Shown piece by piece: positions 35,426 through 43,448 of a stretch of DNA of 64,000 nucleotides. The stretch's first letter is position 1, and the number at the start of each line of letters is the position of its first letter. Below the pieces are notes generated by a model. That model did no database searches and was not told where the DNA came from. It worked only from the letters and a program-made list of their open reading frames with translations. A program made the position numbers and the translations under genes. Origin of the DNA: an uncultured Caldimonas sp. (GTDB lineage Bacteria; Pseudomonadota; Gammaproteobacteria; Burkholderiales; Burkholderiaceae); contig NZ_CAMLJQ010000004.1 of NCBI RefSeq assembly GCF_946480305.1, positions 62,001-126,000 of the forward strand, written 5' to 3'.

Positions 35426-36210
35426 CAGGGATTCCCGAACGGCGGGCGGAATTTCTCGTCCCGCTGCGCGGGCGTGGGGTAATTGATGAGGACCGCTCTG
35501 TAGGCGCCCTTGAAGACAAAAAGGCTGCCGGCCGATGCACCAACGATTCCGTTGCAGGCCCGCACGAGTTGCTCCACGTCGGCGAGCGAGCCTGCTCCGC
35601 CGAGCACCGTCAACGGCACACGCAAGGCCTGATGAAGGCGTTGCGCAAGCGCTAGGTCGTAACCCTTCATGGCGCCATCACGCTCTATGGAGTTAATGAT
35701 GATCTCGCCAGCTCCGCGTTCCTGCATTTCAAGCGCAGTCTCGAGCAGCGGGCGTTTAGTGTTTTTCTTGCCGTTGTGGACATAGACATCGTGCTCGCTA
35801 CCAAACAAGCGCTTCTTGTGGTCGAGCACCACTGCGACGCTCTGGCGACCGATCTCTTGCGCAATTTGCGACACCAGGGCCGGGTCTGCCACTGCAGCTG
35901 AGCTCACGCATACCTTCTCGACGCCCAACCCGATGATGCGTTTGGCCTGGGTGGGCGTCTTGACGCCGCCCCCGTAGGCCAAGGGCATGCGGCATTCAGC
36001 GGCGAGGTGGGCAATCAGCTTGAAGTCGGGCTCCCCGCCGTTGACGGTGGCGTCGATGTCAAAGACGGCCAGTTCGTCGCATTCCTTCTCGTTGAATATC
36101 TTGACGGCATTGATCGGATCGCCCACGTACTTGGGGTCCTTGAAGCCAACGGTCTTGACGAGGCCGCCTTCGTGCACGAGCAGCGTCGGGATGATTCGGG
36201 GTCGAAGCAT
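35425..36210 (-). CDS. wbuZ: HisF-like cyclase subunit of a sugar amidotransferase
   Basis: A 261-residue TIM-barrel protein related to HisF. In glycan clusters the HisF/HisH pair delivers ammonia to a partner amidotransferase that turns an N-acetyl into an acetamidino group. Landmarks: IPTLLVHEGGLVKTVGF, DELAVFDIDAT, MPLAYGGGVKT, EIIINSIERDG and LGGAGSLADVEQLV. The sequence differs from the histidine-pathway enzyme (for example LLVHEGGLVKT replaces the usual LDV-GRVVKG), and no other his genes are present. ATG 36210 starts the domain; an ATG eight codons upstream overlaps wbuY. Confidence 0.9.
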   Translation of the reverse strand: MLRPRIIPTLLVHEGGLVKTVGFKDPKYVGDPINAVKIFNEKECDELAVFDIDATVNGGEPDFKLIAHLAAECRMPLAYGGGVKTPTQAKRIIGLGVEKVCVSSAAVADPALVSQIAQEIGRQSVAVVLDHKKRLFGSEHDVYVHNGKKNTKRPLLETALEMQERGAGEIIINSIERDGAMKGYDLALAQRLHQALRVPLTVLGGAGSLADVEQLVRACNGIVGASAGSLFVFKGAYRAVLINYPTPAQRDEKFRPPFGNP

Positions 36211-36220
36211 GGGGGGTAGC

Positions 36221-36838
36221 TCAGAGCTCGGCAAAGTTCTTCAGCAGGGCCGCACCCCAGTGGTGGCTCTTCTCGGGGTGGAACTGCACGCCCATCACGT
36301 TGCGGTCACGCACCGCACAACTGAAATCAATGCCGTAGTGCGTTCGGCCTATCACGTGCTGCTCCGGTCGTGCGCACTCGAAGTAGAACGAATGCAGGAA
36401 GTAGAAGCGCGCGTCGGTTTCCATACCCTTGAACAGCGGCTCGCCCGAGGCACATGCCACGTCGTTCCAGCCCATGTGCGGAAGCGGCAAGGCGTTGACC
36501 GCGGCTTGCGAAGCAAGGGCGTGCACCCGCCCTTCAATCCAGCCGAGCCCGGACAACTGGCCCTCGTCGCTGCCGTTGGCCAGGATCTGCATTCCGACGC
36601 AGATGCCCAGAACGGGCAGACGACGCGACAGTACAAGCTCGTCGAGCGCTTCGCGCATGCCCGATTGCTGCAGCAACTCCATCGCATGATCGAAAGCGCC
36701 CACGCCGGGAAGGATCAGCCGCGTCGCCCCCTCGAGTTCGCCACTTGACCGCGCGACACCCACCTCGATATTGAGGCGCTTGTACATGTTGACGAACGCC
36801 TGGATATTGCCCAGACCGTAGTCGACGATCGTGATCAT
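36221..36838 (-). CDS. wbuY: HisH-like glutaminase subunit of a sugar amidotransferase
   Basis: A 205-residue class I glutamine amidotransferase related to HisH, predicted to release ammonia from glutamine for the WbuX reaction. It starts ITIVDYGLGNIQAFVNMY, has the nucleophilic Cys in LGICVGMQILANGSDEG, and the His-Glu pair in GVQFHPEKSHHWG. All three catalytic residues are present. It overlaps wbuX by four bases (36835-36838), and wbuZ follows 10 bases on, consistent with a complex. Confidence 0.92.
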   Translation of the reverse strand: MITIVDYGLGNIQAFVNMYKRLNIEVGVARSSGELEGATRLILPGVGAFDHAMELLQQSGMREALDELVLSRRLPVLGICVGMQILANGSDEGQLSGLGWIEGRVHALASQAAVNALPLPHMGWNDVACASGEPLFKGMETDARFYFLHSFYFECARPEQHVIGRTHYGIDFSCAVRDRNVMGVQFHPEKSHHWGAALLKNFAEL

Positions 36839-37977
36839 CTGATGATGGCTCGTTGTATGCCCAGCGTCCGCAGCACGGTGGTGCCCAGGTCGATCAAGCC
36901 CATCGCATTCTTGTAGTCCCGGTAGGTGCGATTCGGGCCGCTTTGCAGCGCCTTGAGTTCATCGACCGACATGCCCAGCTTGGTGGCGATGTACTCGAAG
37001 TCCTGCGCAACGGTTTCCGGGTCATACGCCGGCTTGGCGATCTTCTCCAGCGCCTCTTCGCGAGTCATTTGGCCGGTAAGGATCAGGCTCGAAAAGTGCG
37101 CGCGGCGCTTGTCATACCCGAACTTGGTAGGGAGCCAGTAGCCCTCGTAGAAGCGCGTGAAGCGGGATTCGTAGTGCTTGTGTGCGTAGCGCTGCCAGCC
37201 GAACCGATCAATCAGTTCCTGCATGGCCGCCTCCTTCACGTAAGGCACGTGGTTCAAAGGCTTGACGACGCGCACACCCTTGACGAAACGGTAATAGAGC
37301 TTGAACTTGAAGATGTCGGCCGTTGGGAATTTCTTGAGCGGCCGAGTGCCGAAGCGACGGTGGATGTCGCGAATCTGCCGCAGGTCGGACGCGTGGTAGT
37401 GCCATTCCAGCGGCTCGCGCACGCACTCGGTGGAGTAGTTGGCGCCGGTGAGGATGTACTTCACACCGTTTTTTGCGGCGAAGTTGTATAGCCCGGCGAA
37501 GAATGCATGGTCTTGCGGGGTGTCGAGGTGGGGCACCTGCGCCTTGAAGAAGGCGACCTGGAGATCGCGCATCTCAGGCCAATCGACCACTTCGGTGTAT
37601 AGGTCGAGGCCCAACCCGTCGACCAACTTCTCGATATTGTTGACTGCTTGCTGCGTGTTCCATCCAGCGTCGACGTGATACAGCAATGGGCGAAGCCCGA
37701 ACTTTTCTTTGGCGAGATACGTGACATAGGAGCTGTCCACCCCACCGCTCAGGCCGATCAAGCAATCGTGATCCCTACCTCGCCCATCGCGGCGGATTCT
37801 CTCGAGCACAGGCTCGAGCTCCCGCATGCCTTGCTCATCGGGGTGCCAGTTGGGCAAGATATTCGTGTGGTAGTTGTTGCAGTAGTCACACCAACCTCGG
37901 GCATCGAACACGATTCCCGAATCCGTCGTGTCCATGATGCAATTGGCGCAGATCTGATAGGGACGATTTGTTTGCAT
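36835..37977 (-). CDS. wbuX: N-acetyl sugar amidotransferase (WbuX/WbpG/PseA family)
   Basis: A 380-residue ATP-PPase of the N-acetyl sugar amidotransferase family. It converts an acetamido to an acetamidino group using ammonia supplied by the HisH/HisF-like partners. The N-terminus carries a CANC...CDYC four-cysteine (probably zinc) motif. The PP-loop is LIGLSGGVDSSYVTYLA, followed by LYHVDAGWN and YILTGANYSTE. Position next to fnlABC and wbuB, in the known L-FucNAm cassette order, favours the 2-acetamidino of L-FucNAm as product. Because legionaminic acid genes are also present, modification of that sugar is a real alternative. Confidence 0.9.
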   Translation of the reverse strand: MQTNRPYQICANCIMDTTDSGIVFDARGWCDYCNNYHTNILPNWHPDEQGMRELEPVLERIRRDGRGRDHDCLIGLSGGVDSSYVTYLAKEKFGLRPLLYHVDAGWNTQQAVNNIEKLVDGLGLDLYTEVVDWPEMRDLQVAFFKAQVPHLDTPQDHAFFAGLYNFAAKNGVKYILTGANYSTECVREPLEWHYHASDLRQIRDIHRRFGTRPLKKFPTADIFKFKLYYRFVKGVRVVKPLNHVPYVKEAAMQELIDRFGWQRYAHKHYESRFTRFYEGYWLPTKFGYDKRRAHFSSLILTGQMTREEALEKIAKPAYDPETVAQDFEYIATKLGMSVDELKALQSGPNRTYRDYKNAMGLIDLGTTVLRTLGIQRAIIR

Positions 37978-37979
37978 TA

Positions 37980-39170
37980 CTAGTTCTCACTGTGTGAGCA
38001 GGCTGGTCCGCGTGGCGATGCAGCCTCGGCGTGACTCAGGCGCAGCATCACCTCGTCGACAGCTCGGTCGACGCTGCCGGCTTCCGCGATCGAGACCGTC
38101 GGAATTGCGTGCGCCCTGTACTCCTCCTCCATGGAAGAGCTATGGCTTACGAACAGCTTGCATTCGGGGCGCTCTTCTGGAGAACAGACGTGGGTGGCCA
38201 ACCCGGAGAGTACCGCCATACGTCCATCGTAGCGGTGAGCAGGATGGAACTTGACAAGGATCGGGCGGCCGGATTTTACCTTCAGACGTCGGACCAACTC
38301 GATCTCGTCATCGATCCACGGAAAGGAGGATGCCAAGAAGATCGCGGAAGACGAGAACTCGTTAGGCGTGAGAGGCAGTGTCTGGCGTTGCAGCTCGACC
38401 TTGCCGATCTCGAAATAGCGGCCGAAAGCCGCCGCGCTTTCCTCGTCTCGGGCGTAGAGGACATGGAGGCGGCCATAACGGTTCGGAAACTCGATGCTTG
38501 CGTCTACCCGACCGTGCTGGACCACGTAGAGATCGCCGCAGTAGTGAGACAGCAGAAAGACCCACCGTTGGTGGTGATCATCCGTCACGACCTTTAAGTC
38601 GAGTTCGGCCTGGAGCGAAGACGACAGCAACAGGAGTCTGAACGAGTCTATTGAGTGGAGAAGCAGGTCTGATCTCTTCGCGCGATCATGCACGGCGCAG
38701 ATTCTCTTGTAGAGCCTCAGGTGCAAGGCGATGCATTTGAAGACACCGCTCACACCGATTGCGGCACAGATTCTTCGGACGCTAAGCAGCCCTGCCGAGT
38801 GCGAGTTCGCAAGGTGCTCGCCACTCTCAGAGAGCACCGCCCTGATCAGTTGTTCATTCAACGGTGTGGTCGCAAAAACCAGTCGCCCGGTGCATCGCTG
38901 AGAGTGGCGAGACGCGATCGCCCACATCAAGGCGGGCAGCCACGCAAGCACTGAATAGGCAGGCACGAGCAGCATGCCGAGCCATACAACCGGCCCATAC
39001 AGAAGGCCCAGTTGCCGCTGCAAAGCCAGTTGCTTCATCACCTTGAAGTTCGGCACGCGCGCGGCAATTCCGTGGACTTCGCGGAACCGAAGATCCAGAC
39101 ATCGCTCGTTCTCCAGCGCCATGAAAACCGCCAAGTCAGCGGTCAAGTGCGACTGCGCAGTGTCAGGCAT
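37980..39170 (-). CDS. putative GT-B glycosyltransferase, candidate nonulosonate transferase
   Basis: A 396-residue protein that I cannot assign to a named family. A hydrophobic segment lies near residues 55-85 (LGLLYGPVVWLGMLLVPAYSVLAWL), probably one or two membrane helices. The C-terminal half reads like a GT-B nucleotide-sugar transferase: YVVQHGRVDASIEFPNRYG, LYARDEESAAAFGRYF, PILVKFHPAHRYDG and KLFVSHSSSMEEEYRAHAIP. The HP and SS-E pattern resembles that of some bacterial sialyl- or polysialyltransferases. It sits between wbuX (2 bases) and wzy (8-base overlap). Besides WbuB it is the only transferase-like protein in this half of the locus, so a legionaminic acid transferase is a reasonable guess. 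Confidence 0.55.
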   Translation of the reverse strand: MPDTAQSHLTADLAVFMALENERCLDLRFREVHGIAARVPNFKVMKQLALQRQLGLLYGPVVWLGMLLVPAYSVLAWLPALMWAIASRHSQRCTGRLVFATTPLNEQLIRAVLSESGEHLANSHSAGLLSVRRICAAIGVSGVFKCIALHLRLYKRICAVHDRAKRSDLLLHSIDSFRLLLLSSSLQAELDLKVVTDDHHQRWVFLLSHYCGDLYVVQHGRVDASIEFPNRYGRLHVLYARDEESAAAFGRYFEIGKVELQRQTLPLTPNEFSSSAIFLASSFPWIDDEIELVRRLKVKSGRPILVKFHPAHRYDGRMAVLSGLATHVCSPEERPECKLFVSHSSSMEEEYRAHAIPTVSIAEAGSVDRAVDEVMLRLSHAEAASPRGPACSHSEN

Positions 39171-40518
39171 TTTTCAGAAGAGTCTGACTCGCATTAGAAG
39201 GCTGCCTTTGCGCAATGGCGCGCCGACAGACGAAATAGGTGAACGCGTACTGGACGACATAAATGAAAACTTCCCAAGGTATCAGCGTACCGCGCAACGC
39301 ACTGAATATCCTCTGAAACTCCATCATGAAGATCGGCAGCACCCACAAATTCTGGCGACTCACCCCTGCCGTGTACAGCTTCGAGACGAAAAACGCGTAG
39401 AGCAAAAGCGGAAGCCACGAAAGATAGAACCCGTAGTAGTTGAGATACAGCTCTGTATCCAACGGCCACTGCTGTGTAGCGCTTTCCAGCTCCCAATGCG
39501 AAGGAAAGAACTCCTTTGTGAGCATGATACTAATATCGAAGCTCTCGTTTGGCCCGACAAGTCCGAGCACTTGCAGCGGCTTCACGAAGATTTGCCAGAC
39601 CGTCTGGAAGAGCCCCGGATCGCGGCTGACCACCACATAATCGTGCAGCTGGTGCGCGTTGAAGTAACCAATCAGCATTTCCAAAAAGTATGCTGGCGAC
39701 GCATAGAACCCCTCCGACCTCACCAACGTCGCAAGATAGAGCACCGTGAAAAACAAAACCGCGGAAGCAAGCAGTGTTTTCACGCTCAACCGGATATGAA
39801 GCAAATACGGCGAGAAGAAGAGAATGAGCAGAAATATCAGACGCCCCTTGAATCCGTTCATATAAGCCTGGAGAAACACCATTGCGAGGCCTATCATCAA
39901 CGGGCGCAACTTGTCTTTCGAGAAACAGAGGGATACGCCCATCAAGAAGATGACGACGTTGCCGACGGCGATGCATATGACATTGAGCAATCCATATCCC
40001 TTGCGTTTTGCAAGATACGTATAGCTGTAGTCAGTGATCCATGAATCGATGCCTGCAGTCAGCTGCAGGAAGCAAAGAACAAGAATCACGTTCCACACAC
40101 ACAGCTTCGATATGAACTCCCTATCCAGCAGGTTTTCATATGCGTGTGGAGATGACGCGACCTGGGTAACGCGCGAAGCATCCCGACAAAAGTGACGGAA
40201 CGAAAAAAACAATACCAGGAACGTAAACTCCGCCTGAAGCAAGACATATTTTGATATGTCGTTCCAGTAAACGTGCTGCCCCCATGGAAGAACGTAGTCC
40301 CACTCCAAGAGATGAAGCACAAGATTCAGCGTGCTTGAAAGTACGACGTACAGGCCATAGAAGGCGAACAGCATGTTGTTCGGATGCAGGATTCTTGCTG
40401 GCCGGAACGCAAAGTAGGTGGCGATGATGATTGCGGAAAGATACGCACTTCCCCACTGCGCGACACCGACCAAATAGGTCATCGGCAAGAGCCATGCTGC
40501 ATAAACGACGATGACCAT
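39163..40518 (-). CDS. wzy: Wzy-type repeat-unit polymerase
   Basis: A 451-residue very hydrophobic protein with about ten to twelve membrane helices and a large loop around residues 290-360 (RDPGLFQTVWQIFVKPLQVLG...EFFPSHWELESATQQWPLD). This is the usual architecture of O-antigen/oligosaccharide repeat-unit polymerases. These polymerise lipid-linked units on the periplasmic face. Sequence is poorly conserved in the family, so the call rests on topology and position next to wzx. GC is lower than in the flanking sugar genes, as is common for wzy. Confidence 0.82.
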   Translation of the reverse strand: MVIVVYAAWLLPMTYLVGVAQWGSAYLSAIIIATYFAFRPARILHPNNMLFAFYGLYVVLSSTLNLVLHLLEWDYVLPWGQHVYWNDISKYVLLQAEFTFLVLFFSFRHFCRDASRVTQVASSPHAYENLLDREFISKLCVWNVILVLCFLQLTAGIDSWITDYSYTYLAKRKGYGLLNVICIAVGNVVIFLMGVSLCFSKDKLRPLMIGLAMVFLQAYMNGFKGRLIFLLILFFSPYLLHIRLSVKTLLASAVLFFTVLYLATLVRSEGFYASPAYFLEMLIGYFNAHQLHDYVVVSRDPGLFQTVWQIFVKPLQVLGLVGPNESFDISIMLTKEFFPSHWELESATQQWPLDTELYLNYYGFYLSWLPLLLYAFFVSKLYTAGVSRQNLWVLPIFMMEFQRIFSALRGTLIPWEVFIYVVQYAFTYFVCRRAIAQRQPSNASQTLLKNA

Positions 40519-40522
40519 CGTT

Positions 40523-41944
40523 TCACCTCCGAGCAGGAGAAGACTTACCCACGAGAACGGTAAGCGCCCGTCGACCCGACCAGATCATCAGTATCAACAA
40601 CCCAAGTTTCACGGTTAGTTCCAGCGTCGACGGTAGAGGGTACAGCTTGAAAACAGCGAATACCCCTCCGAGAACGGCGATGCCCACCAACTCCTTGTAG
40701 ATGCTGAGGCGGAACAACCGCACCTTGCTGTTGATCGCGGCCACACAGACGATGCTGAAAACCAAGTAGGCCGCTATCGTGGTCATGGCGCACACCTTAT
40801 AACCGTAGATCGGCATCAACCAAATGTTCAAAACAATTTTGACGATCGTCGCGACGACAGCAGCAACAGTAATAAGGTAGGTCTTGTTTGAGTACCCGAT
40901 CACTCGCCCCCATATTTGAAATATCACGGAAGCGAGACCCCCGATCGCAACGACCGGGATCAAGTCAAACGCGTCGCGATATTCGGAGGGAAGGACGACC
41001 TGCCCAAGCTCCTCCCCGAAAAGCACGATCGTTGCCGTGCAAAGCACCGCCACCGTGTAGGCCGCCCGGGACTCTTCGATGATCTGTCCATATCGCTGCT
41101 CACCCATCAACGCAAAGAAGCGGGGATTCACCGCGTTCAGCATGGCGGTCACAACCATTACAACCAGAATTCCCGCGTTGTACGACAAGCTGTAGAGCCC
41201 CGCCGCGGCCTTGCCGAACTCACGATCAATCATGACCCGGTCAAATTGGGACAGCAGTGTTAACGAAAGCATGTATGGGATTAAGGGAAGGGCATATGAC
41301 AACGCGGCCCACAGCACCTTCCATTCGATCCGCCACTTCACGTGCGGCCATACCCAATAGATCAATCCCACCGTTATGACGGCACCACTCAGCGCGTCTG
41401 CGTACAGGATGGCCAAGTACTTGTCACTGTCATATGCAGCGATCAACAGGAGCGACAGCACCACGGTTCCGAGCGCACGTGTCGCTGTAACAAGCAATAG
41501 CAGGCCACTGCGTTCCCGCTGGATCGCAATCTGGGTGAAGATGGCCTCAGCCAGCTGCCCTATGACGACGAACAATAGAAGGCGCACCGCCAAAGGCGTC
41601 AAGCCGAGAAGAGAGGAGAGCGCTGCCGAGAAAAGCAAGGTGGCAGCGACGCAGACAATGGCGATGGCACCTATTGCCAGGAAGGCCGTGCCAAGCAACG
41701 CGTCAGTGCGGATGCTCTTGTCGTAGATGAGTCGGCCGACCGCAGCGTGGATGTTCAGCGACATGAGTAGCGCGAAGATCCACACATAGGACGTGAAGAC
41801 GCTCAAGACGCCATAGTCTTCGGTGTCTAGAAAATAGCTGTAAAGAAATACTGCGGCCAACGGGCCGAACTTGCTCGCAACGACAACGCCCAGATGATTG
41901 AAAAGATGGCGAAACGCCGAGAGCTTCGAAATCACACACCACAC
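40523..41944 (-). CDS. wzx: Wzx-type lipid-linked oligosaccharide flippase
   Basis: A 473-residue membrane protein with about twelve to fourteen helices of the MATE/polysaccharide transporter type. It would flip undecaprenyl-PP-linked repeat units to the periplasm. Typical features are the N-terminal GVVVASKFGPLAAVFLYSYFLDTEDYGVLSV, LTLLSQFDRVMIDREFGKAAAGLYSLSYNAG in the middle and NIWLMPIYGYKVCAMTTIAAY in the second half. Its presence with wzy and wzz shows that a Wzy-dependent glycan is made here in addition to the ABC-exported one. Confidence 0.9.
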   Translation of the reverse strand: MWCVISKLSAFRHLFNHLGVVVASKFGPLAAVFLYSYFLDTEDYGVLSVFTSYVWIFALLMSLNIHAAVGRLIYDKSIRTDALLGTAFLAIGAIAIVCVAATLLFSAALSSLLGLTPLAVRLLLFVVIGQLAEAIFTQIAIQRERSGLLLLVTATRALGTVVLSLLLIAAYDSDKYLAILYADALSGAVITVGLIYWVWPHVKWRIEWKVLWAALSYALPLIPYMLSLTLLSQFDRVMIDREFGKAAAGLYSLSYNAGILVVMVVTAMLNAVNPRFFALMGEQRYGQIIEESRAAYTVAVLCTATIVLFGEELGQVVLPSEYRDAFDLIPVVAIGGLASVIFQIWGRVIGYSNKTYLITVAAVVATIVKIVLNIWLMPIYGYKVCAMTTIAAYLVFSIVCVAAINSKVRLFRLSIYKELVGIAVLGGVFAVFKLYPLPSTLELTVKLGLLILMIWSGRRALTVLVGKSSPARR

Positions 41945-41955
41945 TCGACAGTCGG

Positions 41956-42732
41956 CTAGAGCGAAAACCCGTCGTCAATGACAATGTTCTGGCCGGTTAC
42001 CGCCGCCGCCCTATCGGACAACAGATAAACAAGAGCGCCGGCGATGTCACCAGGACTGAGCATTCCCTTCTGGCCGCAGTGATCTGCATAGGCAGCCAAG
42101 AAATCGCTTGGCTGTCGATCGAGTATCCCGCCAGGACTGATCGCATTGACCCGTACACCGCTCTTCTTGAAATATTGTGCGAAATATTTCGTGAGATGAA
42201 TGACACCTGCTTTTATGGCGGCATACTCTACGGGCATCGTCATTGAAGTGCCGGCATATACCTCGAACCGAGGAGCAATCACTCCATATATGGAGGAAAT
42301 GTTTACGATGGTACCCCCGCCCGCCGTTGCAAACAGCTCTGCGAACTTTTGCGACGCTAGAAAGTACCCCCCAAGATGCATGCCGAGGTTGTCGCAGAAG
42401 TCCTCATACGTGACTTCCTCAAGTCGCCTTCCATAGTTCGCGTTTCGAGGGTACGCATTGTTCACCAGGGCATGGATTGGGCCCGCGCGTTCATTGATCG
42501 TTCGAATCGCGTCTTGGATGGATTGCGCATCGGTGATATCGATGGCAACCGCAAACGCCCCGCCCTTTCTGATCCCGTCGAGGCGGAGTACAACCTCTTC
42601 TGCTTGCGTTTGGTTGACGTCGGCGACGATGGCCGTCCCCCCGTGCTCGACGATTGCCGAGCAAAACTCGTTTCCAAGGCGCCCCGCCCCGCCTGTAACA
42701 ACCACCGTACGGCCCGCAAGAACAGTGCTCAT
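41956..42732 (-). CDS. ptmA: PtmA-like short-chain dehydrogenase
   Basis: A 258-residue SDR protein: VVVTGGAGRLGNEFCSAI, NNAYPRN, NISSIYGVIAPRFEVY, catalytic YAAIKAG and IVIDDGFSL at the C-terminus. NNAYPRN and the SSIYG-APRF-Y pattern are typical of PtmA-type proteins found with legionaminic acid genes in flagellin and O-antigen loci. Their exact step, thought to lie in GDP-GlcN precursor formation, is not firmly established to my knowledge. It overlaps legF by four bases, tying it to that operon. Confidence 0.78.
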   Translation of the reverse strand: MSTVLAGRTVVVTGGAGRLGNEFCSAIVEHGGTAIVADVNQTQAEEVVLRLDGIRKGGAFAVAIDITDAQSIQDAIRTINERAGPIHALVNNAYPRNANYGRRLEEVTYEDFCDNLGMHLGGYFLASQKFAELFATAGGGTIVNISSIYGVIAPRFEVYAGTSMTMPVEYAAIKAGVIHLTKYFAQYFKKSGVRVNAISPGGILDRQPSDFLAAYADHCGQKGMLSPGDIAGALVYLLSDRAAAVTGQNIVIDDGFSL

Positions 42733-43448
42733 GTCATCTCCGTCGTGGGCCGTTGGCCGTTGCGCGCCATCAAGAACTCGACGATCTCGAAGTCGAGTTC
42801 TGAATCGATGTCCAATGATCTTTCTTCAGGCATGACGTGGAGCTTGGTCTGAGGAAGAAACAGGCTGGTCGAAGCGAATAGGGTAGCCCGCCGCCATCCG
42901 TAGATGGAAGCATTCATGTCGAAACAGCGGGGCGCGTCTTGCCGTCGAACAAATGGGGGGCTGACGGGCTTGGAGAGGGTCACGCGCCCCTGTTCATCAA
43001 GCTCCACGAGATTGAAGTACGGTGAGCGCCTGGCGGGTGCCGCAGTGATCACGTTGGACGAATCTTCCATCTCCAGCAAAGAGACCACTTCCCGGATATC
43101 GTCCACCGAGCGCAACGGCGAGGTTGCGTCGAGATCGACGCAGAAGTCGAACTCGTGACCCACCTGCTTTTCTGCTTCTGCCACGCAATGCCGGATGGCC
43201 GGCAGCTTTGCCGCTGTGTCCGTGGCAAGTTCGGGGGGGCGCTCAATGATGAGATCCGCACCATGGTCGAGGGCTGCCTGCAAGATCTCTGCGGAGTCGC
43301 TACTCACGGCAATGGTGTCGAAAGCGCCGGACAGTCTCGCCTGCCGGATGCTGTGAGCGAGCAGCGGTAGGCCTCCTAACGGCCTGAGGTTCTTCCCCTT
43401 TACGCCTTTGGAGCCACCGCGGGCACAAATCGTACAAATCCTGTTCAT
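42729..43448 (-). CDS. legF: CMP-legionaminic acid synthetase (cytidylyltransferase)
   Basis: A 239-residue cytidylyltransferase of the NeuA/LegF/PtmB group, which activates a nonulosonic acid with CTP. The N-terminus ICTICARGGSKGVKGKNLRPL is the CTP-binding motif; VDLDATSPLRSVDDI and SLDIDSELDFEIVEFL complete the active site. ATG 43448 overlaps the upstream stop as ATGA; an ATG four codons upstream is possible. It lacks the extra phosphatase domain seen in some NeuA proteins. Assignment to legionaminic rather than sialic acid rests on legB, legC and ptmE nearby. Confidence 0.88.
   Translation of the reverse strand: MNRICTICARGGSKGVKGKNLRPLGGLPLLAHSIRQARLSGAFDTIAVSSDSAEILQAALDHGADLIIERPPELATDTAAKLPAIRHCVAEAEKQVGHEFDFCVDLDATSPLRSVDDIREVVSLLEMEDSSNVITAAPARRSPYFNLVELDEQGRVTLSKPVSPPFVRRQDAPRCFDMNASIYGWRRATLFASTSLFLPQTKLHVMPEERSLDIDSELDFEIVEFLMARNGQRPTTEMT

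Noticed and set aside
33380..35482. Plus-strand frame of 700 codons opposite fnlB and fnlA
   Set aside because: Composition-driven shadow rich in Val, Ala, Arg and His, with no motifs; fnlA and fnlB are clear.
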